Of a DNA stretch of 64,000 nt, positions 9,701 to 17,629 are shown one piece after another. Numbering within the stretch: the first letter of the stretch is position 1; each line of letters begins with the position of its first letter. The notes under the pieces are model-generated. The model worked only from the letters and a program-made list of their open reading frames with translations, had not been told where the DNA came from and searched no databases. This DNA is from CAZSHX01 sp964606895. GTDB taxonomy: Bacteria > Bacteroidota > Ignavibacteria > Kapaibacteriales > UBA2268. A program made the translations under genes and the position numbers. The stretch is from assembly GCA_964606895.1 (NCBI GenBank), contig CAZSHX010000008.1:1-64000 (forward strand), in the 5' to 3' direction.

Positions 9701-12331
9701 CATCAGAACCTGACCATAACCTAATGATACAACTCCATAACCAAACCCATTGATTTCGTTATTTTTAATCAAATTATTCTTGTTTGGTAATGTATCAATT
9801 CTTGATCTGTTTGCATTATCTCCCATAAGAGTGGCTCTGGAAACAATACCTGCTGAATAGCTGAATACGTTACTTCCGGACAATAATGTATCCGGTTGGA
9901 ATCCAAATCCGGTTACAGGACTGAATGATGTCATAGGTAGTACTGTATTTCCTGCAAAAGCAGAAGTGCCATTTTCTACTAAACAGTTCTGAATAGTAAT
10001 ATTATTGGAGCCTCTTTGCAGATAGAATGCAGAAGCGTGTGCTCTGGAATTACTGAAAATCCGGAATTTGAGGGCTTTCTGCGAGCCTCCGTCGAATGTT
10101 ATATATCCTCCGGAATTAGCATATCTTCTTGCTAAAGTTCCATAATTGGCATACTGACGATAAATCGAATAATCATTTGACGGGTTCATGGACTGTCCGA
10201 ATACAATTCCCTGCCCATTAGGAGAGTACAGGTTAATTGTAATTGCACCACGTGTAAGAGAACGTGCTGTTGATGGTTTGAAAGTTAGAGGGTACATAAG
10301 TTTCTTTGTGGATGCGTCATATCCTAAACTTATTATATAAGTAGAGAAGTCCCAAGCCGGACCGTTAACTTTTGTACCAACAACATTGTAGGTATCATCA
10401 GTGAATTCAATAGTGGTCGGACCTGCTAATCCTCTGTAGAACAATGTGTTCATCAAAGAATCAATGGTTGGGAAATTAGTAGGACTGCCTCCGTAAGTAG
10501 TACCACATGTATAAGTGCCATTCAAACCGCCGTTAACCGTAAACTGAATACGAGTAGTATCGTCAGATCTTACGACATCATCAACGTGAGTTATGATTAA
10601 TTCAGCTTCGTAACTTCCTGTTTCTGTCAAAATTTCAGGGTCAAATTCTTCAACTTTAAGATTGTATTTGCCTGCAGGAACATCCTGAACGATTCTGTTT
10701 TGAGTTTTGAAAGGGGGCTGACCCGTTCTTGGCAGTTTGTATATGTTTAATTTTGCAGGTACGTCGGATGCATCTCCAACTCCTCTATTGATGAATTCAC
10801 CAATTGGAATAAAAGGACGGTTCCCGATTAGAACCTGACCTTGAGTCGGGAAAATGAATCTGTTTGATGCAACCTGAATTTCATAAGCTATTTCGAAGAT
10901 ATATGCAGGAGCGTCCGAACGTGGAAATACATCATTGTATGATTCCATGTCGTAAGGAGCATAATTAACATTGAAATATAGTTTATATGTGCTTACATTA
11001 TTGAATTTAACTGTTTGAAAATCAATTTCTTTTTTATTAGATGGTTTTAAGATCTGATCGGCGGGATTATTATATGAATCGAAATGATACTGTCCTCTGT
11101 AAACTGTATCACCCTGCATGTTAGTTATATACGCATAAGCCCAGAAATCAGAGACATCATTAAGACCCACATTTTGAAATACACCCGTTACTTTAATAGT
11201 TTGACCGCGAAGGTATTTGAAATATCTCGGGGCACTGTTGTTTTTAGGAGATGAGGCATCTGTTACTGCCATGTCGTAGTTGTGGGATGCTGTGAAATTA
11301 TTATAAACTTCTCCGGGGAATACATTACCCCCGATAGATGCGGCAACAGTATATTCACCACCTCTTGTAAAAGTTACTGAGGCATGTTCGTCACCGACAG
11401 TTGTATAGTTCATATAATTTCCGCTGGTTCCTCTCGCTTTTTTAATATAATAAGTTTTGTATCCGCCCATATCCATATATGGTGAATTTGCGAGGTCAAG
11501 TCCTTCATATATAGTAGTAGTTGAAGGTTTCGGTCCAGAGATCTTATAAGTTAAAATGGCACCGGAAGCCTGAGTAGCTCCCATAGTAGCACTTGGACGC
11601 TGTGTAGTGGCTGTTGTAGCTCCATATTCGTTATTTACCAAAAGAATATCACCGGTATTTGGCCATGTTGATTCAATATTCGGTACGAAACTTAATATGT
11701 AATCTTCAGTATTACCATAATGATAGTTATAAGGCGAGTAAGCGTAACCAACCTGGCAGGCATTTGTTCCTGCGTTATAATAATCATACTCACCGATAAC
11801 TCTCATTCTGGTGGCTCCTTCAACATTATTCGGAACTACGAAATTGAGTGTGGATGTAGTTCCATAAGGTGAAGATGATCCATATTGACTGGGACCTATC
11901 CCAATATATTCTCCGGCATCGGCAAACGAACCATTATGGTTCCAGTCAATAAACACTCTGACGTGACACATATAGCTGGAATACGCTTCTGTTCTTACTG
12001 TCAATTTGTAAGATTTGCCTAATTTCAGCTTGCCTTCTACTCCTGTAAAGATAAAACAACCATCACTGCTACCGGATTCTCCGGTGTTGCCTTGAGTATA
12101 TGTGGAAGTCCTGTCAATAACAACACCACCACCAACTTCTTCAAGTTTAACTTCAACGACCGTACAGACATACGGATAGCAATACGAATAAGTAAAATTC
12201 GGATTTGGATAGGTAATGCAATAGTTAGTCGGTTGCGCCAGCGACTCACCGAATGGCGATAGAGACATCAGCACAAAGGCAATAGCAAATATTGCCCTTA
12301 AAAATGCTGTAGAGTGTCTTGATTCTTTCAT
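6785..12331 (-). CDS. Giant T9SS cargo: GEVED, beta-helix, C-terminal sorting domain
   Basis: This is the longest gene in the window (1848 residues). A signal peptide ends near residue 32 (ESLAQ). Residues about 125-215 form a GEVED-type domain: VRVFIDWNHNGSFADAGEY through a stretch ending GNTEDYILSF, which is the family hallmark. About 600-1120 carries many NNxI/NNTI strands (for example NNLIKNNEINGFGYGV and NNKIFNIGNNNIAAAG) typical of a right-handed parallel beta-helix. About 1240-1350 looks CARDB-like. About 1395-1580 contains a Rossmann-like segment resembling amidotransferase-fold domains. A segment starting IPVELLDFNAVAAGNRVDINW precedes the type A T9SS sorting domain (about 1770-1848). 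Likely a surface adhesin or polysaccharide-binding protein; no catalytic centre was recognised. A strong terminator follows. Confidence 0.8.
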   Translation of the reverse strand: MKESRHSTAFLRAIFAIAFVLMSLSPFGESLAQPTNYCITYPNPNFTYSYCYPYVCTVVEVKLEEVGGGVVIDRTSTYTQGNTGESGSSDGCFIFTGVEGKLKLGKSYKLTVRTEAYSSYMCHVRVFIDWNHNGSFADAGEYIGIGPSQYGSSSPYGTTSTLNFVVPNNVEGATRMRVIGEYDYYNAGTNACQVGYAYSPYNYHYGNTEDYILSFVPNIESTWPNTGDILLVNNEYGATTATTQRPSATMGATQASGAILTYKISGPKPSTTTIYEGLDLANSPYMDMGGYKTYYIKKARGTSGNYMNYTTVGDEHASVTFTRGGEYTVAASIGGNVFPGEVYNNFTASHNYDMAVTDASSPKNNSAPRYFKYLRGQTIKVTGVFQNVGLNDVSDFWAYAYITNMQGDTVYRGQYHFDSYNNPADQILKPSNKKEIDFQTVKFNNVSTYKLYFNVNYAPYDMESYNDVFPRSDAPAYIFEIAYEIQVASNRFIFPTQGQVLIGNRPFIPIGEFINRGVGDASDVPAKLNIYKLPRTGQPPFKTQNRIVQDVPAGKYNLKVEEFDPEILTETGSYEAELIITHVDDVVRSDDTTRIQFTVNGGLNGTYTCGTTYGGSPTNFPTIDSLMNTLFYRGLAGPTTIEFTDDTYNVVGTKVNGPAWDFSTYIISLGYDASTKKLMYPLTFKPSTARSLTRGAITINLYSPNGQGIVFGQSMNPSNDYSIYRQYANYGTLARRYANSGGYITFDGGSQKALKFRIFSNSRAHASAFYLQRGSNNITIQNCLVENGTSAFAGNTVLPMTSFSPVTGFGFQPDTLLSGSNVFSYSAGIVSRATLMGDNANRSRIDTLPNKNNLIKNNEINGFGYGVVSLGYGQVLMENEGDYKRFYNINNEYSNNTIYNCTRAGMYFGYEENSKILNNKIFNIGNNNIAAAGIMVGGDMTRDFKGYNAVGLELSGNEISGVNSSSEVSGIRVKQSRNVFPHPTKTQVYFPDVAEAMTLTNNVVWGLTTNNGGAERYGIHLFTERTTTGGTTWATLNTPFDKDYLTRNDRVVNNTILIGANGGLISTGAVAAIATQQSKGAYIRNNAIALTDIGVDVSAPVHAAIFYQGPMPKDGGINSDRNVYWVGSNVTGTFARFIELDSKNNVIDYWDRDAFKTLTQWRTWTNQDQTSILANFTNDLTYIGAEPNQKLRINLVPLAPKGSYLNNRGEILSWVTKDIDGNTRGQAGQRYDIGASEFTGRMYISDVEMLDITYPTAYKANVGTYADAEYFMTKAPVNVKVNVRNNGNLQQSQIPVQVQIYRELPNGSYSTTPEVNKSVLIDIASTETFETNFKLDQVGGFVPKTYGSLRGQGYYIPDQFVTMEANVTPKYKIVCSLGSDEQNNNNISQRILRFYIQKSNMRILLSTEHSMVNPDAGSGSDIVAGRLNYDTLKMGMKRLGWFINIDSSRYDYDIFDRFGWETKAANYRDYRTVIWADGSDKPLSRLERMDIRNFLDMGTQIEKKNIIIGSQGYVRQNSLVGANQDSTFLKEIFRAISTAPENPLGVNGNYSGNFVVGMACERDLSEKVIATSNALDVANPPNCGLMKLSPTGEGLALPAYYYKTKTAGLKDSIMGIGTSTLTRNVLVYGVDWRHWSNISVIIRGFIDYIEKNCGTIIPVELLDFNAVAAGNRVDINWATASEYKSDRFEVERATINQTGKSTFSKIAELNAAGNSSFVTKYGPVVDNNVEYGNKYAYRLKMVDLSGLWKYSNEVEVAIDATGNWLGVVTPNPATSANAKFVYSLQADANVALGLYDLSGKKVLDIFNGNEVAGSHDASVNISNLTNGVYTVVLNVNGQTYTRQMNIAK

Positions 12332-12755
12332 TTCTGAACCTTTTTTAAATAATTAAACAAAATAATTAATATATGAATTCTAAAAAATATTTTCAATTTT
12401 GGTCTGAATTTGTTCTAAATAGCTCTTCACAAAGTCAGGATGTCAAATTACGCAATTATAATTTATTTTTTATCTTTTCTATTTCTACAAACGTCAAACT
12501 AATAAAAATTGTATTTTGAATATAAAGAAAAAGTGTGGAATTATTTTCATAGTGTCCGAAAACTTAAATAATATTTAAAAAAGTGTGGAATTTTTTACAC
12601 ACATGGAAAAATGTTACACACTTTACACATTTTTGAAATTTTGTCATTGTTTATACTACAAAGCATTTTCAGTCAAAAATAATACAATTTTTTTTGCTAA
12701 TTTACTTTTTCAAAATTTCAAAAATCATTTTTTCTAACGAAAGTTTGTTATCATT
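12332..12755. promoter_or_regulatory. Divergent intergenic region with short repeats
   Basis: This 424-base AT-rich spacer lies between the divergent giant cargo gene and the aspartokinase gene, so it must hold both promoters. Between 12531 and 12634 it carries two identical copies of AAGTGTGGAATT (12531-12542, 12581-12592, exactly 50 bases apart). Three copies of TTACACA lie at 12595-12601, 12614-12620 and 12623-12629, and an inverted repeat AAAAATGT / ACATTTTT lies at 12607-12634. The repeats resemble degenerate DnaA boxes (TTTTACACA matches 7 of 9 of TTATCCACA) but could equally be operator sites. Confidence 0.45.
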
Positions 12756-14051
12756 ATGAAAGTTATTAAATTTGGCGGTGCTGTTCTCAAAGATGCCTTT
12801 GGTTTTTCCAAAATGGCAGACATTCTTCAAAATTACAATGAACAAAAGATATTGGTTGTTATCTCAGCTTTGGACAAGACAACCGCCGAACTTCAAAAAT
12901 CTGCAAAAACCGCTCAATCGGGCAATGAAAACCTTGCCTTGAATCTGATAAGTCAAATCATCAAAAAGCATAAAGTTTTTTCAAAAGAATTAGTTAAAAG
13001 TAAACAGAATTTTGACAGCATTCAAATTGACTTGTTGTCAATCGAAAACAGATTGATTAATTATATCAGAGGTATTTGCTTAACAAGAGAACTTTCTCCC
13101 CGTATTCTCGATGTAGTGCTTAGTTACGGCGAATTGCTTGCCCTGAAGATAATTGAGGCATTCCTGATGGAGTGCGGATTTGTTTTTTCAACTGTTGATT
13201 CCTCGCAAATCATTGTAACTGACAGTTCTTTTGGTTCAGCAAATCATTTGCAAAATGAAACCATGAAAAATATTGAAGAGCATGTTTTGCCTGTATTCTC
13301 AAAATCAAATCTTGCCTTAACCCAGGGTTTCGTTGCCAGAAACATCAAAGGCGACATAACTACAATGGGAATCGAAAGTTCGAACCTGACTGCCGCTATT
13401 TATTCCGCCTATCTTAAAGCTGACGAACTTATCATCTGGACTGATGTCGAGGGCATCCGTTCTGCTGACCCGAAAATTGTCCAGGACTCAAAATCAATTC
13501 CTTTTCTGAATTTCAGAGAAGCACTTTCTCTTTCAAATGATGGCTTGAAATTAATCTATCCTTCAATGATAAAAATAGCCGAGGAAAATAATTTTGACAT
13601 CGTTTTCCGTTCTGCCTTTAATCCTGATGGTGAATTTACAATTATTTCCAATAAAAATGATTCTGCCGGTCATTTGGTGATTACCGGCAAGTCCGGTTTA
13701 ATCTATTATTCCTTTGCAAATAACTCCGAAGATGAATTGTTGGATTTCTGCGGGACAACGGGCATTCAATATTTTTCATTCGATGCAAATATTTCTGAAG
13801 TTCTAATTTCAGATAACAATATTCTTGGAGAGTTGCTTAAAGAAAAAGGGTGGAATTTTGCTGAAAATTATTCAGTTATTACAGTTCACAACTTCAACCG
13901 CCTGAATGAAATAATTCAAGTATTCAATGATTATGAATTTTCAAATAAATATAAATTTTCGTATTCAGAGTATCAAAATACTCTGAAAATTGTTGTTTCC
14001 GATTCTGACTTGAATGCACTCATAAATGCTTTGCACTGGAAATTGATATGA
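12756..14051 (+). CDS. lysC: Divergent aspartate kinase
   Basis: The product (431 residues) has the amino-acid kinase fold of aspartokinases, which phosphorylate aspartate at the start of lysine, threonine and methionine synthesis. Visible motifs are KFGG at 5-8, LSYGELLALKI at 122-132, and WTDVEGIRSADPK at 228-240. The C-terminal part (about 310-431) fits a pair of ACT-like regulatory domains. Two catalytic motifs are altered: KFGGTSV reads KFGGAVL, and TTLGRGGSDYTAA reads TTMGIESSNLTAA (202-214), so the Gly-rich loop and its Asp are lost. Activity may thus be changed or absent. The stop overlaps the start of the permease gene by four bases (ATGA), which implies translational coupling. Confidence 0.75.
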   Translation: MKVIKFGGAVLKDAFGFSKMADILQNYNEQKILVVISALDKTTAELQKSAKTAQSGNENLALNLISQIIKKHKVFSKELVKSKQNFDSIQIDLLSIENRLINYIRGICLTRELSPRILDVVLSYGELLALKIIEAFLMECGFVFSTVDSSQIIVTDSSFGSANHLQNETMKNIEEHVLPVFSKSNLALTQGFVARNIKGDITTMGIESSNLTAAIYSAYLKADELIIWTDVEGIRSADPKIVQDSKSIPFLNFREALSLSNDGLKLIYPSMIKIAEENNFDIVFRSAFNPDGEFTIISNKNDSAGHLVITGKSGLIYYSFANNSEDELLDFCGTTGIQYFSFDANISEVLISDNNILGELLKEKGWNFAENYSVITVHNFNRLNEIIQVFNDYEFSNKYKFSYSEYQNTLKIVVSDSDLNALINALHWKLI

Positions 14052-15193
14052 ATAAACGGGAAACAGAATTCAACAATTATTTTGACGAAAGGAATGATGG
14101 AAACTTGCTTTTCCTAACTCCTAAAGTTGATTTACTGCTTCCTAATTCTGAATCTTATGACTACCTTTGCAGAAAACTTCAAATCGGTGATAATATATCT
14201 GAACTAATTCTCGACTTATCTTTAGTGAAAAACTATGACACTTATTTATTATTACTGATAAATTTCTTTGGTCAGACTTCAGAATCAAAGAAAATAAAAT
14301 TTCGATTAGTTAATTCTGATGAAAAGATTAATAAATTTCTTGACACATTTACATTTAGTGCCGACTTCAATTCACCGAAAATTCAACCCACTTTTGTTCG
14401 CAGATTTTTTACTCATACTGGCGAAGAAGCTAAAAACACATTTAATGATTTCAAACAACTAATCGAATTTTTTGGTGATTTGACATTAAAATTCATGGTT
14501 CTTTTTATTCATCCCAGAAGAATGAGATGGAAAGATTTTCCTTTTCATTTTACCCGTTCCGGTGTTAATGCTGTTTTTATCTGCTTATTGATTTTAACTC
14601 TGTTGGGATTGATTACCGGATATCAGGGAGCCGTTCAGCTCAGGCAATTCGGAGCAGACAAATTCTTAGCCGATCTGGTAGGGATTTCAATAGTTCGTGA
14701 ACTTTCGCCATTGATGATTGCAATTTTGGTTGCAGGTAGATCAGGCTCTGCATTTGCCGCTGAAATCGGCACGATGAAAGTTTCAGAAGAAATTGATGCT
14801 TTGAAGTCAATGGGTTTTGATATTATGCACTTTCTTGTTCTGCCAAGAGTTCTTAGCGTTGCGGTTGCAATGCCAATATTAACAATCTTTGGGAATATTG
14901 CAGGTATAGGAGGTGGATTGGTTGCAGGATTAGCAGTGCTGGATATAACAATATCAGGTTTTCTGAATGAACTACAAAAAGCCTTAACTTTTGGTGATTT
15001 ATTTTCAGGATTGGGAAAAAGTATAATATTCGGAATACTTATCGCATCAGTAGGCTGTTTCCGTGGCTTACAAGTACACGGAGGTGCAGAAAGTGTCGGC
15101 AAATATACAACAATTTCTGTTGTTACCGGAATTTTGCTGATAATCCTTGCTGATGCAGTATTTACATTTCTATTTCAGGCATTGGGGATTTAA
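14048..15193 (+). CDS. mlaE: MlaE-family ABC transporter permease with N-terminal STAS-like domain
   Basis: The 381-residue protein has an N-terminal region (about 20-115) with a STAS-like pattern (ISELILDLSLVKNYDTYLLL). The MlaE/permease domain then covers about 135-381. Family hallmarks are GISIVRELSPLMIAIL, VAGRSGSAFAAEIGTMKV and EEIDALKSMGFD, followed by several membrane segments. MlaE proteins are the inner-membrane channel of ABC systems that move phospholipids or other lipids between inner and outer membranes, working with an ATPase (MlaF) and an MCE protein (MlaD). Neither partner lies next to this gene here. It overlaps the aspartokinase gene by four bases, an unusual pairing, and converges with parB one base away. 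Confidence 0.85.
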   Translation: MNKRETEFNNYFDERNDGNLLFLTPKVDLLLPNSESYDYLCRKLQIGDNISELILDLSLVKNYDTYLLLLINFFGQTSESKKIKFRLVNSDEKINKFLDTFTFSADFNSPKIQPTFVRRFFTHTGEEAKNTFNDFKQLIEFFGDLTLKFMVLFIHPRRMRWKDFPFHFTRSGVNAVFICLLILTLLGLITGYQGAVQLRQFGADKFLADLVGISIVRELSPLMIAILVAGRSGSAFAAEIGTMKVSEEIDALKSMGFDIMHFLVLPRVLSVAVAMPILTIFGNIAGIGGGLVAGLAVLDITISGFLNELQKALTFGDLFSGLGKSIIFGILIASVGCFRGLQVHGGAESVGKYTTISVVTGILLIILADAVFTFLFQALGI

Positions 15194-15194
15194 T

Positions 15195-16160
15195 TCAGTC
15201 GTTTTGCACCGAATTAAACAAATCCAATAATCTGTCAAGGTCTTCTTTGGTGTAAAATTCAAATTCTACAGTTCCGCTATCTTCATTTTTGGGATTAATC
15301 CTGACTTTTGTGCCGTAATGCTGACGGAGTCTGTTTTCGCTATCTTCAAGAATCAAAGCAATTTCGGGGCTGACATTCGGTTTCGAAGATTTTGCTTTTC
15401 CGCTTATTTTTTTCGAAACCTGTTTGCCTAAAATAACTTTCCCTGACAGAACATCTCTTACTAAAGTTTCAACAGCTCGGACGGAATATTCCTTATCCAC
15501 CGCTTCTTTCCACGCTAACAGCATTTGTTTAATATCGGGCAATGCTAATAAAGAACGAGCATGTCCCATTGAAATCTCTGACTTCCGAAGACTTTCCTGA
15601 ATTGCTTCGGGAAGTTTCAAAAGGCGAAGATAGTTTGTAATGGTTGAACGGTCTTTTTGGAATTTTTTGGCAACCTGCTCCTGAGTCAAACCGCATTCTT
15701 CAATTAATCTGTTGTAGCCATTAGCCTCTTCAACAGGATTTAGGTCTTTTCTCTGAAGGTTTTCTTCCAATGCCTGCTCAAGCATTTGCAGGTCGGAAAC
15801 ATCTTCCTGAATAAAAGCAGGCACTTTTGTTAATCCTGCAAGCATAACAGCACGAAGTCTTCTTTCGCCTGCAATCAATTCGTATCCGTTCATAGCCCTG
15901 CGAACAGAAATTGCGGTTATAACTCCATGCTCGAGAATTGAATTCTTCAAACTCTCAAGTTCTTCGGGGTCGAATTCTCGTCTGGGCTGATATGGATTTT
16001 TAATGATTTTGGAAACATCAACAAGATGAATTATGCCGTGGGTCTCCTCCTCTTCCGATTCAATAGCTTTGAATTTGAATCCGTGGTCCGAAAATTCAAT
16101 TGATGTCGGGAGCAATGCTCCTAACCCTTTACCAAGTCCTGTATGTAACTTCTTCGTCAT
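15195..16160 (-). CDS. parB: Chromosome-partitioning protein ParB
   Basis: This 321-residue protein is a ParB/Spo0J CTPase and centromere-binding protein, which loads at parS sites and spreads to organise and segregate the origin region. It has the N-terminal KGLGALLP motif (about 11-18) that stimulates ParA, and the CTP-binding GERRLRA motif at 98-104. A helix-turn-helix (LTQEQVAKKFQKDRSTITNY) and MGHARSLLAL follow. The C-terminal end (about 275-321) is the dimerisation domain. It sits 18 bases downstream of parA, the usual operon order. No parS palindrome (TGTTTCACGTGAAACA-like) was found in the window by eye. Confidence 0.95.
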   Translation of the reverse strand: MTKKLHTGLGKGLGALLPTSIEFSDHGFKFKAIESEEEETHGIIHLVDVSKIIKNPYQPRREFDPEELESLKNSILEHGVITAISVRRAMNGYELIAGERRLRAVMLAGLTKVPAFIQEDVSDLQMLEQALEENLQRKDLNPVEEANGYNRLIEECGLTQEQVAKKFQKDRSTITNYLRLLKLPEAIQESLRKSEISMGHARSLLALPDIKQMLLAWKEAVDKEYSVRAVETLVRDVLSGKVILGKQVSKKISGKAKSSKPNVSPEIALILEDSENRLRQHYGTKVRINPKNEDSGTVEFEFYTKEDLDRLLDLFNSVQND

Positions 16161-16178
16161 TTCTCACAGCAATAATAA

Positions 16179-16967
16179 TTAAAAATCATGTTTTTGTTCG
16201 ACAGTAGGATTTCTTTTGATAATTTCCTGAGCAAGCTCCAGATAGTTTCTGGCTCCTGCACTGAGTGCATCATAAAGGATAACGGGCTTCCCATGGCTTG
16301 GGGCTTCGGCAATTCTGACATTTCGGCTGATAACTGTTCTAAATGCTTTTTGCTCAAAATGTTTCCTGACTTCTTCGACCACCTGATGAGAAAGTCTAAG
16401 TCTTGAATCAAACATCGTCAGCAAAACTCCTTCGATATCGAGTTCCTGATTCAAACGATAACGTACAATAGAAATCGTATTTAGCAACTGACCTAATCCT
16501 TCAAGAGCATAATATTCGCATTGCACAGGAATCAAAACCGCATTAGCGGCAGTTAAAGCATTTAAAGTAAGCAAACCCAGAGAGGGCGGGCAGTCAATAA
16601 TGATATATGAATATTTGTCTTTGACTTCCTCAAGTGCACGTTTGAAAATTGATTCTCTGTTTTTCTTATTGACCATTTCAATTTCTGCACCCACAAGATT
16701 AATATGTGAGGGAAGAAGTTGAAGATTGGGCATATTTGTGTCAATAATGGACTTCGCAATCGGTACATCATTAATCAATACTTCATATATAGTATTCTCA
16801 AGCTGTCGTGAATCCACACCTACACCATTTGATGCATTCGCCTGAGGGTCAATATCCACAAGCAAAACTGAATATTCAGCCGCCGCCAGTGAAGCGGCAA
16901 GATTTATGGATGTAGTTGTTTTCCCAACTCCACCTTTTTGATTTGCAATTGCAATAACTTTTACCAT
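16179..16967 (-). CDS. parA: Chromosome-partitioning ATPase ParA/Soj
   Basis: This 262-residue protein is a ParA/Soj ATPase that binds DNA nonspecifically and, with ParB, drives segregation of replication origins. The deviant Walker A motif KGGVGKTTT is at residues 11-19. The DIDPQANASNGVG loop (switch I region) follows, and YIIIDCPPSLGLLTLNAL is Walker B. Length matches the chromosomal Soj class (about 250-270 residues, with no N-terminal DNA-binding extension), so it is a chromosomal rather than plasmid type. It starts the parAB operon; dnaA lies about 8 kb away, consistent with an origin-proximal neighbourhood. Confidence 0.95.
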   Translation of the reverse strand: MVKVIAIANQKGGVGKTTTSINLAASLAAAEYSVLLVDIDPQANASNGVGVDSRQLENTIYEVLINDVPIAKSIIDTNMPNLQLLPSHINLVGAEIEMVNKKNRESIFKRALEEVKDKYSYIIIDCPPSLGLLTLNALTAANAVLIPVQCEYYALEGLGQLLNTISIVRYRLNQELDIEGVLLTMFDSRLRLSHQVVEEVRKHFEQKAFRTVISRNVRIAEAPSHGKPVILYDALSAGARNYLELAQEIIKRNPTVEQKHDF

Positions 16968-17146
16968 ATCGCCCGGAATTAAATAATTAAATGAGATACA
17001 AATTGTGCTTAATATTTGATAATTATACCATTGTTTTTTGATACTTCATACTTGAATGAGCAGAAATACAAAAAAAAAAAATAAATTGAATTCAAATCTA
17101 TTGATTAGAATAACAAGTCATGAGCTATTTTTCTAAAAAAACGATT

Positions 17147-17476
17147 CTATTCAGCCTGAGGTTCCTGAGGTTTTTTTGCAAATTGTTTCAATAAGCCGTA
17201 AGGTATCAATACACAATATCCAATAACCATAAGAACTGGTGCAATCTGAACAGCAAATGGATTATTCCATTTTGCTGACGGAAGAGCTGGATCCTGAGTT
17301 ATACCGGTCGCCATTAGAATGTAACCCAATACAACAGCCCCTATTCCTATTGATATCCAGAGTACATTCTGTCTTTTGAGAGGGAATTCCCAAGTAACAG
17401 CATTTTTGACTGTTTTGACTGCTTTTTTACCACTTACACTGATTGTGGGTTTTGCCTTTTGAATTTGTTTTGCCAT
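17147..17476 (-). CDS. DUF3098 membrane protein
   Basis: A small membrane protein of about 109 residues, recognised as DUF3098-like. A basic, lysine-rich N terminus (MAKQIQKAKPTIS) is followed by two hydrophobic helices (VLWISIGIGAVVLGYILMA and IAPVLMVIGYCVLIPYGLL) and a short Lys/Glu tail. Members of this family are common in Bacteroidota, often near cell-division genes, but their function is unknown. I chose the ATG at 17476 because a GGAG site sits 5-9 bases upstream; a frame opening at 17500 lacks such a site. The upstream gene is the divergently transcribed rsmI. Confidence 0.75.
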   Translation of the reverse strand: MAKQIQKAKPTISVSGKKAVKTVKNAVTWEFPLKRQNVLWISIGIGAVVLGYILMATGITQDPALPSAKWNNPFAVQIAPVLMVIGYCVLIPYGLLKQFAKKPQEPQAE

Positions 17477-17629
17477 TTTTACTCCATTTATTAAATACAA
17501 TCTTGCAAAATTAACGATTTATTACAAATTTTGTTTAAGTAAATTTTTAAGAAAATAAAAATAAAAAATTCCTTAGAATTTCTTAACTTATATTTTAAAA
17601 ATAACCCATATTAATAAAACTTATTGAAA

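Noticed and set aside
12531..12634. Definite oriC call
   Set aside because: The DnaA-box-like sites match only 6-7 of 9 positions, and GC skew was not computed, so I kept it as a candidate only.
15195..16967. parS centromere near parAB
   Set aside because: I looked for TGTTTCACGTGAAACA-like palindromes around parAB and elsewhere and saw no convincing match; only chance CACGTG cores inside genes.
17060..17080. A11 run between parA and the DUF3098 gene as a second phase-variation site
   Set aside because: It lies outside any coding frame and A runs are common in this AT-rich DNA.
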